Assembly: GCA_963971425.1 (NCBI GenBank)
Contig: OZ020525.1
Coordinates: 13,336,187-13,400,186, forward strand
Direction of reading: 5' to 3'
Source of the DNA: Bryoerythrophyllum caledonicum
Lineage: Eukaryota; Streptophyta; Bryopsida; Pottiales; Pottiaceae
DNA: 64,000 nt
Within the stretch, counting starts at the first letter, position 1. Each line of letters opens with the position of its first letter. The translations under genes and the position numbers were made by a program. Positions 32,194 through 42,500 of this stretch are shown piece by piece. The notes under the pieces are model-generated. The model saw nothing but the letters and a program-made list of their open reading frames with translations. It was not told the origin of the DNA and did not search any database.

Positions 32194-34008
32194 CTACAAA
32201 CACATGTGGCCTACAAACTTCTCAAAGAATAGGGCTCGTACAGGTCCTATGTCCAAGCCAAGTGTGAGTCGTTGCATAAGCTCACAAATAACTTCTTCCT
32301 GTTGCTTGGGCCGCGTGCATGATCTGACCCACCAAACTGGTAGCTCTGAGTGGAAGGGTGGCCAGGCTTGCATCCAATTACGCTTAACATCTTCCCAGAA
32401 ACCTCCTTTCACATGCCACGCGGTCATTGCACTCAACAGATGGGATGGCCGGAAGGCATCAAGAATCCCATGCAATTGATGAACACCCGCTGATTGTTGC
32501 ATGGATATTAGATTACCTGCTAGTATTGGATCCATGAGTGTCAACGCAGCAATGGCCTTGTCAACATTGGCAAAAACATTCGGCTCATAGAGCTTTACTA
32601 GTGTTAGAGATTCTGACAGAGCATGCAAAACACTCATGTCTAGGAAATCCGTCTTAAGTCGGTTCTCAAGAACCTCTAATGCACTACCTCTACTCTCGGA
32701 CCTGTGTCGATAATGCTCATAAAGTTGAGCAGGAATCCCATGGTCCTCTGGCCTGTATTTGCCAAGAACTAGGATATTTTGCAAAACATTAATTTGCAAA
32801 AACTCAACAGTGTCCAGTAAGCCATGTGCACCCTGTGTCAATTGCTCAACACTGAAATCGACGAAGGGGAACTCGATCAACACTTTCTCTAAAGAATCTA
32901 CCGAGACAAAGTATTGATTATCATATAGAATTCGATGCATGAAGTCCAGAGATTTTGCATCCTTGGAAAGGGCACTCCAACGCTGATATAGTAGGACCAG
33001 GTCATCTCCTGCAGTTATTGATCCATTGGCACTTACTTCAAATCGGCAAGCAGTGTTGCTTCTTAGAGCAATCTGCCTTGCGATGCAATACGTTGCGTTA
33101 AGGATAGCCACATGTGTGTTCACCAATGCAGAATATAGTGTTGGAGTGGTGTACATTCCTAAGGCTGCTTGTGCTAGTCTGATTTCCAACCTGGGCCAAC
33201 ATCGTTGCATGCCCATACAATGCACCAGAGGATCACAAGTACCGATGTCCTTATCTGTTGTTGTGTGCACACCTACGGGTAGGACTGCATGGCATGCTTT
33301 CACCAACTTATCAAACTCATGATAGGTGGAAAAAGTAGGTGTTTGAAGGTAGTTTGAATCGACTAACAAGGGGGGTAGCACCAATACAGGTGCTGCCATG
33401 TATTGTAAAGTAGCTGAAGCACTCCAAGTGTCTTGTGCATGTGGATACTGTCGATTGGCCAACCTATCAAACCAGACACCCCACTCCTGCTCTCGACTCC
33501 TAGCCCATTGGTCACTTACGAATTCCAATGCCTTGTCCACCTCCTTTCGGAGCACAACTGGCATGTCATCAGTACAATTGTCTGATGCATCACGTGTTCG
33601 GGCATATGAAAGGGAAAAATAATAAGGAGTAGCCTTGCTCGACTCCAGTTGTCTGCTATTACCCATGATTGCATCGTAAGTGGTAGCAAATGCGCCATTG
33701 GTGCTCATGCCAACAAAGCCTTGCTTGGTGAGCAAGTCCCTTATTTTGCTCACTGCTCCCTTACCAAGCAACTGTAACTCTTTCAATGACAGTCTAGGTT
33801 GTCGTTGGTAGGCCTCCAACGCGTCAGCTCCTTTTGGGTACTCTCGTGGCGTATTCCATTTCACGGTATCGGACATGACGTTGACAATGATACACTCACG
33901 AGCAACCATTGCCTCCAGTTGCTTGGGAAATGTCGCATTGTCTTTGTACGTGGACAAGACCATCGGATTGAGGAACAGAGCCAAGTTTCTTCCTGCGGAG
34001 GTGCACAT
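32194..34008 (-). CDS. Intact 604-residue ORF of unknown function
   Basis: One uninterrupted frame from ATG (34008) to stop (32194). I do not recognise the protein. It looks globular and mostly helical, with no signal peptide, no membrane segment, no low-complexity tract and no obvious zinc finger or nuclease motif. Notable stretches are an N-terminal RNLALFLNPMVLSTYKDN, a middle block with many Cys/His/Trp (residues about 255-300), and a C-terminal FWEDVKRNWMQAWPPFHS followed by WWVRSCTRPKQQEE. The base preceding the ATG on the minus strand is the end of tgctag, so the ORF could begin at a splice acceptor and be the last exon of a longer gene. No terminal repeats bracket it, and the neighbours are transposons. 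It could be a host orphan gene or the second ORF of an unknown transposon. The length of the open frame argues for recent selection or a recent copy. Confidence 0.65.
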   Translation of the reverse strand: MCTSAGRNLALFLNPMVLSTYKDNATFPKQLEAMVARECIIVNVMSDTVKWNTPREYPKGADALEAYQRQPRLSLKELQLLGKGAVSKIRDLLTKQGFVGMSTNGAFATTYDAIMGNSRQLESSKATPYYFSLSYARTRDASDNCTDDMPVVLRKEVDKALEFVSDQWARSREQEWGVWFDRLANRQYPHAQDTWSASATLQYMAAPVLVLPPLLVDSNYLQTPTFSTYHEFDKLVKACHAVLPVGVHTTTDKDIGTCDPLVHCMGMQRCWPRLEIRLAQAALGMYTTPTLYSALVNTHVAILNATYCIARQIALRSNTACRFEVSANGSITAGDDLVLLYQRWSALSKDAKSLDFMHRILYDNQYFVSVDSLEKVLIEFPFVDFSVEQLTQGAHGLLDTVEFLQINVLQNILVLGKYRPEDHGIPAQLYEHYRHRSESRGSALEVLENRLKTDFLDMSVLHALSESLTLVKLYEPNVFANVDKAIAALTLMDPILAGNLISMQQSAGVHQLHGILDAFRPSHLLSAMTAWHVKGGFWEDVKRNWMQAWPPFHSELPVWWVRSCTRPKQQEEVICELMQRLTLGLDIGPVRALFFEKFVGHMCL

Positions 34009-34340
34009 CTAGCAACTTATTACAAGCTAGCAACAGAACAACGGATTCCGACTTGCATGAGATTTAACAATGCCTCTGTAATCCTCACAAAGTAATACAG
34101 AACAAACTGAAAAGATCGCAAATACACAACTCAGCAAGCATCGCTAGACATGCACATACCAAATGTTGATCAGCAGAGAGCACGCTCATTCCAAGGTGAC
34201 AATTCAACTGTGACGCTGCGGTGCTCTATTTGTACATTGTAACGGAATGAAGTGCAGGGAAGTTCCACATGCTTGCAGCCTTGCACGATCAGACATGTTA
34301 GCAAGTAGAAACGAGAGTCATGCTAACAGAAATGAAGACA

Positions 34341-34410
34341 CAAGAATCATGCTGATGAGAAAAGTGTGCAGACGACAAGAATCATGCTGATGAGAAAAGT
34401 GTGCAGACGA
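34341..34410. repeat. 35-bp direct repeat, two tandem copies (third copy at 35514)
   Basis: Units starting caagaatcatgctgatgaga at 34341 and 34376 are near-identical. A third copy at 35514-35546 sits in a diverged duplicate of the whole 34376-34492 segment (see 35514-36408). The remaining 34009-34670 sequence holds no gene. Confidence 0.85.
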
Positions 34411-34672
34411 CAAGAGTTTGTGGATAGGTCTTGACAAGACCTTATCCGTATTTTTACGTGGTTGAGAATGTGGGCCCTATTCACATTGTAATGCGTCTCC
34501 ATCGTGCTTTCTTTTCATTTAAGAGCACTGTGATGTGTCGCTTCATGCGGAGCCGGCCTGGTGCCGCATTTTGAGGAATCATCCTTAGGCAAAATCTTAG
34601 GAAACTTTTCTAGGCAAAATCGGCCCGTTTGGAAGCCAGCCCTTAGAGCTGACAAGAAGAAAACAGCAAATA

Positions 34673-35500
34673 CAGTCTAACCTTGATAATATCACACTTG
34701 TTAATATAACACCTTGATATTGTCACCCAAAACCTTGAAACAGATTTTTTAAGTGTAAAACTACCTTGTTAATATCACTATCACTCTTGATAATATCACT
34801 TTTTTTTAAAAAAAATCTGTAGTGTAAATGTGACAATATAAAAAATGGATGGATGAATAAGTGTGGATGATGGCATATCTCGTCGGAATGTTTTACTGTA
34901 TCTACGATTGGGGGTGATTCCTGAATGAAAAATGTGCGCAAATCATAGATTTTGGTGAAGACGAGGGTTCTAGGAAGAGCGAGGATTCTGAGCTCCAAAA
35001 TCATTGAGACTCGGGAGAGAACAAGGGTTTGCTTGCGGTTTGTTTCTTTACAGATTTAATACAGTACAAGTCGTTGGGGTGTAAGTTCATTGCTGGAATG
35101 GCGATTAATTGATGATACTATATGTGTAATGTGAACTAGTTACACCTTGTCACGTGTTATTTCTCAATGACCATTTGACATGAGGTGAGATAAATCATAT
35201 AATAGGTTTCAATGGATTTACTAATTTGTTAAGCTCAAATGAGATTTCACTCATTCATTTATTTGATTTTGGTGATTTATAACATTTGATAGTGATTGAT
35301 TTAGGTTGGAAAATCAAGGGTAAGACTGTTTGTAATTTTATTTTATTTTTTGATTGTTTTGAATTTTTTTTGGCCTTATTTTTTGAAAGCATCACATTTT
35401 GCCTGAAATTGCCAAACGTGATATTATCAAAATTGTCACACCTTGATAATATCACATTTTTGGGTGAAACGGAGGGTGTGATATTATCAAGGTTAGACTG
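34673..35500. mobile_element. pogo/Tigger-like non-autonomous DNA transposon (828 bp)
   Basis: The ends are perfect inverted repeats: cagtctaaccttgataatat on the left and its reverse complement on the right, flanked by TA on both sides (34671-34672 and 35501-35502). CAGT ends with a TA target duplication place it in the Tc1/mariner group, and the sequence resembles pogo/Tigger ends. No transposase frame is inside. The 13-mer ttgataatatcac, in either orientation, occurs at least five times near the two ends (34683, 34787, about 35420, 35444, about 35478), likely transposase-binding sites. Confidence 0.85.
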
Positions 35501-35513
35501 TATAAGGTCTCGT

Positions 35514-36408
35514 CAAGAATCATGCTGATGAGAAAAGTGTGCAAACTTTAACCCCTAAAGGACCAAGGCAATTTTTCCTCAAAAACACTCCAAAACTGCC
35601 ATTTTCAGCACATTCAACACAAAATGATACAAAATCATTTTTTTGAAAATTTAACCGTAGGATCTTGTACTAGACTTGTATGAGAGTGTGTGGTAAAAAT
35701 TTTGGTAAGTTTGACCGCACGGATTGAAAGATATTAGCATTTGACCTGAAACATATACACCTTCAACAAACTTCGACCACCTTCTATAGCAACTTTTTGC
35801 ACTACGGGCCATGAATTTATTGTGTTAACTTGAAAAGGATCATGCTAGGCACATGTGCACCAAATTTTAGAAGTAGAAGAGGTGTAGAAGATGTCCTAAA
35901 AAATCCTCCAATGCAACTATGTGCCGAGAATCAACAATACTTTTTATATTTTGCATATATCATATCCTTCTCAAATATTTGAAATTCACAAATCCGTACA
36001 GTAGATGCAAAGATCTCAATCTCCTTTCCAAGAGGACATTTTATTTCTTTTAATTGGACAACAACTCGAATTTCTATTGAATTTAGAAGTTATTAAAGTT
36101 TGGTGACAGTATTTGTGATATGTCACACTAAATTGCTACACTATTTGTATATGTAAGTGAAAATAATTTGTAACTTTTGAACCGTTAGTCGGAATTCTAC
36201 GAAATTTGTGTCTACACAAAGCTAATCAAAAGTTGTCCATTCAATAAAAAATCTCAGAAAATAATGCCTAGAATTGAGAACGTGGTACCTTACCCAAACT
36301 CAAAATGTCCCCTGAGGGAACATTGGTCCTTTAGGGGTTAAGAGTATGTGGATAAGTCTTGACGAGACCTTATCCGGTTGAGAATGTGGGCCCTATTCAC
36401 ATTTAAGA
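35514..36408. repeat. Diverged duplicate of 34376-34492, interrupted by a TTAA element
   Basis: The left part (35514-35546) matches caagaatcatgctgatgagaaaagtgtgca... at 34376. The right part (36341-36408) matches gag(t)ttgtggataggtcttgacaagaccttatcc...gttgagaatgtgggccctattcacatt at 34423-34492. The two parts are adjacent in the first copy and are separated by 786 bp here, so 34376-34492 is a natural related empty site for the insertion. Confidence 0.75.
35552..36337. mobile_element. piggyBac-like non-autonomous element (786 bp, TTAA target)
   Basis: The ends are cccctaaaggaccaa and ttggtcctttagggg, a perfect 15-bp inverted repeat starting CCC, flanked on both sides by TTAA (35548-35551 and 36338-36341). 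TTAA targets with C-rich ends are the signature of piggyBac-type transposition. No transposase frame is inside; the interior is AT-rich. The empty-site comparison with 34376-34492 supports the boundaries. Confidence 0.82.
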
Positions 36409-36662
36409 AAGAACTAAAATAGATTAACAATGGCATTATGTCCACGTGTCACCACAAAGGTAACATCGGTGGTCAACGACAGATCTTCATAGCTGTATTT
36501 TTTTGTGCACTTCCATGATCAAGACATCCAATTATTTTTGGTCTCCTCAATCAGTGGCCAAATTGGCCGGCCCATGGAACCTCACCCTTAGCGACTATCT
36601 TTTTCTGTAAGCATGCTTTACACGGCTCTGTCCTATTACATGTCATTTCTGTAAGCACGAAT
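36338..36662. other. Spacer with palindromic ggataagtcttgacgagaccttatcc
   Basis: No gene. The inverted word cttgacgagaccttat (36357) pairs with ataaggtctcgtcaag at 35502-35517, enclosing the TTAA element. The same palindrome occurs at about 34433-34452 in the duplicate segment. Confidence 0.5.
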
Positions 36663-36743
36663 CACGTGTCATGTGACCTCTGAGAGCACGTGTCATGTGA
36701 CCTCTGAGAGCACGTGTCATGTGACCTCTGAGAGCACGTGTCA
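36663..36743. repeat. 24-bp tandem repeat with a G-box (CACGTG) in each unit
   Basis: Three full 24-bp units start at 36663, 36687 and 36711, and a partial fourth at 36735. Each begins cacgtgtcatgtgacctctg. The palindrome CACGTG is the plant G-box bound by bZIP and bHLH factors, so four sites are phased at 24 bp. No gene start is apparent close by. Confidence 0.9.
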
Positions 36744-36872
36744 GTGTACATTGAATAATAGAACTAACACACGGGTTTTGTCCGGACCGTGTCCGTAGGT
36801 GTACTGGGTCCTTGGTCGCATCCGAGATGTTTCTGCACTCGAGGGAAGACAAGACCAGAGCAGACTACAGTA

Positions 36873-38201
36873 CAGTGGGGTCCAAAAAAAATTCGAATTT
36901 TTTTGCTTATGTACGTTTCCACCCTACACTGCTGCCAACTTTGGCGCCCTCCTGAGGGCTGAAAATTTGTCAGTTTACCATGAAATTTTTGGCACAAGAT
37001 CAATTCTATGTTGAAAATATGTGCGCCAAATTTCAAGGCCAAGAGATTTATACAAATAAAGATATTCAAGATTTACCAACATGGGATAGTTGTAAGAAAA
37101 GTTTCACAGCTGCCAACTTTGACACCCTCCCAAGGATGGAAAGAATTTATTTTGCCCATAAATTTTTTAGCATGAGACCACTTCTATGTTGATTACATAT
37201 TAGAAAAATTTCAAGTCCAAAAGATCCACACAAATAAAACTAATTCAAAATCTAGCAACATGTGTAGTTGTGAGAAACATTTCACTCCTGGCCAATTTTG
37301 ACACACTCCCACGGATTGATTTTTTTGTGTTTTCCCATGAAATGTTTGACATGAGATTGCCTCCATGTTGATCACATGCATGCCAAATATGAAGGCCAAA
37401 ATATCTACATATCAAAAGATTTTTGACATCTACCAACATGCATAGTTGTGAGAAACATTTCACTGCTGCCAACATTGACACCCTCCCAAGGATTCAATTT
37501 TTTTATTTTTTCCCATGATGTTTTGGACATAAGACCATTTCTATGTTGATTATACGTGTATTTAATTTCAAGTCCAAAAGATCCACAAAAAAAAATAAAC
37601 AAATCTAAATCTACCAACATGTTTAGTTGTGAGAAACAATTAGGGAAACCATTTCACTATTGCCAACTTTGGCACCCTCCTTAGGTCGGAAAATTTGTTA
37701 ATTGACCATGAAACTATAGGCACAAAATCATCTCCATGTTGATGACATGTGTGCAAAAATTCAAGGCCAGAAGATGAATACAAATAACCATCTTCAAAAT
37801 CTACCAAAATATGTAGTTATGAGAAACAATTTTGAATATCCTTTTTCGTATTCTTCATGTGGCCTTGGAATTTGGCACACTTATTATGAACATAGAGATG
37901 ATCTTGTGCCAAAAATTTCAAGGTAAATTAAAAAATAATCAGCCCTAGGGAGGATGTCAAAGTTGGCAGCTATGAATGGCTCACAACTACACATCTTGGT
38001 AGAGTTTGAATATCTTTTTTTGTATCCATCATCTGGACTTGAAATTTGGCACACATTTTTTTAACGTAGAAATTATCTTGTACCAAAAATTTCGTGGTAA
38101 ATTGACAAATTTTCAACCCTGAGGAGGGCGCCAAAGTTGGCAGCAGTGTAGTGTGGAAACGTACATAAGCAAAAAATTCGAATTATTTTTGGACCCCACT
38201 G
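36873..38201. mobile_element. mariner-like non-autonomous element with amplified internal satellite (1,329 bp)
   Basis: The ends are cagtggggtccaaaaa on both sides in inverted orientation, flanked by TA (36871-36872, 38202-38203), and the inverted similarity extends about 130 bp inward. Just inside, a monomer of about 178 bp beginning tgccaactttg(g/a)c(g/a)ccctcc is repeated five times in direct orientation (conserved gcc at about 36934, 37112, 37291, 37468, 37662). It then appears twice in inverted orientation (gccaaagttggcagc near 37956 and 38131). No transposase frame is present. The terminal repeat has evidently been copied repeatedly into the interior. Confidence 0.85.
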
Positions 38202-38208
38202 TACAGTA

Positions 38209-38842
38209 CACCGTTCACTGAATATAGTGTGGAGGTATAGGTAATGTGGATGAAAATTGAAGTGGACCACATCAATTCTAGTTTTGGATGAAAATTAAGG
38301 TGGACCATATCAATTTTGGTTTATTATATATAGTATTAATCTGTTATTATTATATATGTTATTATTATATATGTTATTATTATATATAGTATTAATATGT
38401 TATTATTATATATGTTATTATTATATATAGTATTAATATTATAACATATGTGATTATGTTATTAGTATATGTTATTATTATGTTATTATTATATTATGAT
38501 GTTATATTCTTATGTTAATATTATATTATGTTATATTATATTATAATATTATGTTAATATTATATTATGTTATATTATATTATAATATTATGTTAATATT
38601 ATATTATGTTATATTATATTATAATATTATGTTAATATTCTTATATTATATTCTTATGTTATAAAATAATATTATTATGTTATATTATTTTATTATGTTA
38701 TTATGTTATATTATATTATTATGTTATTATTAATTGGAAAATTCAAGTGGAAAATTCAAGTGGACCACTTTAATTTGCATTTAATGAAATTACTGTAGGA
38801 AATTTCAAATAGTCTAGTCTACACTATATTCAGGGAACGGTG
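38209..38842. mobile_element. TA-flanked AT-rich inverted-repeat element (634 bp)
   Basis: The left end caccgttcactgaatatagt and the right end actatattcagggaacggtg are inverted repeats of about 24 bp with two mismatches, flanked by TA (38207-38208, 38843-38844). The left TA lies only three bases after the TA of the preceding mariner-like element. The superfamily is not certain. The centre is a long AT microsatellite. Confidence 0.75.
38320..38740. repeat. AT-rich microsatellite / 38-40-bp tandem units
   Basis: Starts as (ttattatatatg)n and passes into three to four near-identical units of about 39 bp built from atgttaatattatattatg and ttatattatattataatatt (about 38510-38640). It lies inside the 38209-38842 element. 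Confidence 0.85.
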
Positions 38843-39597
38843 TAATGGAGGCGCAGGACCGATTGCCAATTAGAGATGAACCGAGTGGATTAAAATGGAT
38901 GGCGTTATTTCACCCCGGCCAGCGTGGCTCAGCACCGCAGCCTCGTCGGGGTGAAAGGCTTGGTGGCCGGGCCTGAGCCCACCAGCCCGCTGCCCGGCGT
39001 AAGATGGAAAAATCCCCCCCCCCCCCCGCCCGATCTCCCTCCGCCCGCCCGGTCTCCCCTCTCCCGCCCGGTCTCTCCTCCTCCCTCCAGTCGCCCAACG
39101 TTGAAGAACGCCGTGCTTTTTTTTTGGCAGTTTCCTCATGATGGCGCCGCCACATTTTTCGCCCCCCACATTCAAAGCTCGCAGCCACCTTCCAACGCCT
39201 CCACCCCATCAATGTGTATGTTTGGTTTTGAATGGTTGAAGTTGTGTGTGTGCACGTTGATGTTCTCTTTCATGTTTCTTTACCAATGGTTTTTGAGAGG
39301 GTTTTGAGAGTTTAGGGTGATGTCTTCATGTCTTTTTCATGCTTTATCATCCTAGATTTTGCAAGGATGTACTCTCCTGAAATTGCTTTGAGGACCTCCC
39401 AACTTCTTCCTTGATCTCCTTGGTGTAGGATAGTGCGTTGAAGAGAGATTGTATAGGATCATCGTCTTTTGCATGTTTATGGTTTACTGGAGCACCTTCA
39501 TGTGCTACGTGTTTGGAGATACGGATTGGCAAGTCTGTGTTTAAAAAACAAGGTTTGAGAAATTGTAGATCTGAAGTGCGTAGGACAGGAGAGTCTA
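38843..39597. other. GC-rich block and leader upstream of MULE-C
   Basis: From about 38920 to 39130 the sequence is strongly GC-rich, with a run of about 13 C near 39016 and repeated cgcccggtctcc words, then returns to average composition. No gene is supported. It may be the promoter/5' region of MULE-C, whose first ATG at 39598 follows a splice-acceptor-like taggacag. Confidence 0.45.
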
Positions 39598-42500
39598 ATG
39601 AAAAGCACCATCCATAGATCACATGTCCATGGGCAAGCCAGTTTGAATGTCCACGTTGTAGGCCAGCAGTCCATGAATATCGATATTGTGGATTTAGGGA
39701 GTGGAGATGAAACTCACATGTGGTCTTCAGAGTATTCCGACCCAAATCAGAATAGCTATGTATGTCCTTTGCAATCGTCACAATACCCTCTATGTTTGGT
39801 TGACGTTCGCAGGCCTGGTCTCGCGCATATGCCTTTGAATGAGAATATGATAGGTCCCGTTTCTATGCCTGGTCTTCTTCTGAGGCCACGCCGTGTTCAC
39901 ACGCCTGGCATCGGCAAGAGTCCCGGCCTCCTTAGAAGCCATACTCTTAATTCCAGGCTTCTAAACGTTCCACGGCCTGCTATCGTTCACGGGCCTGGCC
40001 TCGCCTATACTCCTCTCGATCCTAGGGCAACTATAGATCATGGGCCTGCCTATATTCCAAGGCCTCACCTTGTCCTCAGATCTGGCCTCCTTCATAGCGC
40101 TCTTCACATTCGTAACCCTGGCCACACACCACGTTCTTGTAGTCTAGTTCGAAACACCAGTGGACACGCTGAACAGCCTCACTGCACCATCCCAGATCTA
40201 TCTATCCCTGATTCAAATTCATTTCATAATATACAAAAGCCCCCTGGCCTCCTTTCAGATCCGACTAGCCCTATTCCGAACCCATTTGAGAACAACGTAG
40301 AGCCTCTTGGTGTCCCCTCAATGCCTCCTGGCCTCGTTGAACCTCCAAGTGAACACCCCCGAAGGCCAGAAGCCCATGTTCCATTTTCCTCTGTTGATGT
40401 TGTGAACCCGCTTGTTAACGTTGAAATTCCCGCTGTTGCACAGCCGAGTGGGCACGTTCTCAGCCCTGGCCTCGTTCCAAGACTGGACAGAGTTTCTGTT
40501 CCTGGCCACATTCCAGACGTTCCTAAGCCGGGTCATGCTCTCAAAACAGACGAAGTTCCATTCCCTGGTCATGTTCCACCTGTAGTAGACACAAATGGCG
40601 CAACACCTACTGATGTTATCAACAAACCTTCATGGAGGAATATTTACAAAAGGGTTCATAAGACTATTCAGTTCCCACCACCTGGATCTTTCGACCGAAC
40701 AGATCTGGTCTGGAAGCCTAAGATAAATCATGGAGGCGGAATACAAAAAACCGTTCAGATGGCCACAATACACTGGAACCGACTTCAAGATTTAGTCGAA
40801 GGGGAAATGACCATAAGACAATTTCCGTGTATGTTTGTTGAGGACAGCTACAACAATTTGAAGAAAGATAGGGAGGGCATTGAGAGGACACAAGTGCGAA
40901 CCGAATCGGCCCTTCAGGAAATCAAGTAAGTTGTTTTATCTTTTGCATGCTTTATGGTAATTTATGGCTGTTATATGATTTGAAATATTACCATTTGAAT
41001 TTTTTGTTGAAGGTTTTCCTGCCAATACGGTCCATAGGACCATTCAAATCAGTACAAAGTAGAGGTACAAAAGGTATTTGCCCACACTTTGATGCTGTGG
41101 CGGAATTCCAGGAATGGGAAAAAGGCTCTTCAACGGGCACAGAAGCTGGTCGACAAGTCTGCGAAGCTTGCTGCCAGGGCAACAAAGCGGTCGAGGGCAG
41201 AGAGAGAGCTAGACCTGAACATTGAAGTGGTGGATGAAGATGTTGATGAGATGAGTACTATCCATGATGCCGAACTTAGACTTCTTGAGGCTCAAAAGTT
41301 GATTGATGGGGCGAAAACATCGAGACTCAGCAATTGTATTGGAAAAATTCAAACTGGTATGTCTATCAAACGCGGTTGTCAATGTTAGTTTGTGGCCAAA
41401 CAACTTGTACTTGATGAAACCTTGTGCACTATCGACTTCCATTGCATGGACCACGTGAATAAAGATGGGAGACCGTGCCACGGCATAGAATTTGGCGACC
41501 AAAGAGACGGTTTATCTGGGTGGCTATCGAAGGCCACCAAGGACTGGATTCTAAAGGCATTGAGGAGTGGGAAATCTCCAGTACAAGTCATGGCTGGCCA
41601 TAAGATTGAGGTCCTTCGCTGTGCAAAATTGAACTTGCCGCACACAAGAGATACATTTGTATTGCCTGCAGATGTCCACAACATCGCGAAGGGGCTGGCA
41701 AAGGAACTATGGGAGAAGCATCCTTGTGACGCCCTAAGTGTACATATGTGGAAAGACGCCAACCCGGAGTCTTTCTATCGTTACAACGAGTTTGGCAACA
41801 TTGATCTGAACGATCCTCCTCCTAATGACGATCCGTTTTGTCTAGCCATCCAAACTGAATGGCAACTAGAGATTATGGTCCGTCATGGCCACAAACGAGG
41901 TCTATCTATTGATGCAACGTTTGGAACAAACGAGCCTAAGGTAACACATCTGCCGCATACTATGTGCATTTCAGGCTTTATTTGGTGAACGTTATTCTGA
42001 TCTTATTTTTGTCCTGTCCAATAGTACCCGCTCTATACAGTAATGGTGTTTGACAACTGGGAGCAAGGTATTCATGTGGCCTTCACAGTACAGGGGAAGT
42101 CTCGCCAACAAGACGTTGTCGTATGGTTGAAAAAACTGAATGCCAGATGTGTGGCCATTAAGCCAGATTGGAGACCGAATGCTATAGTAACAGATAATGA
42201 CGAGGTAGAATTGAATGCCATCAGGTAAGCATGTCCCCTGCACTAGTATTTTTGTGACTTCTAGGGTAGTTCCATTTCGAATTTGTCCTCATTCAAACCG
42301 GATGTTTTGCAAGTAGGTCTCGCCTCTTATAGGTGGCCACCAAGGACAGGGGGACGAAACCGTCAAAATCTACCTATGCCTTTGGCATGTTCGGAAGGCC
42401 TGGCTCAAACAAGCCACACAAAAGATTAAGGCCAACTACGTTCGTACGTTAGTATTGCAGGAATGTGTTGACCTCATGTACGGTACTAGCATATTACAGG

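Noticed and set aside
32194-34008. hAT or other known transposase
   Set aside because: None of the usual motifs (BED finger, hAT dimerisation block, DDE spacing) could be found, and no terminal repeats bracket the ORF.
38924-39307. 127-codon frame with a Pro run
   Set aside because: It reads through a poly-C tract and GC-rich repeats; no domain and no support from context beyond being upstream of MULE-C.
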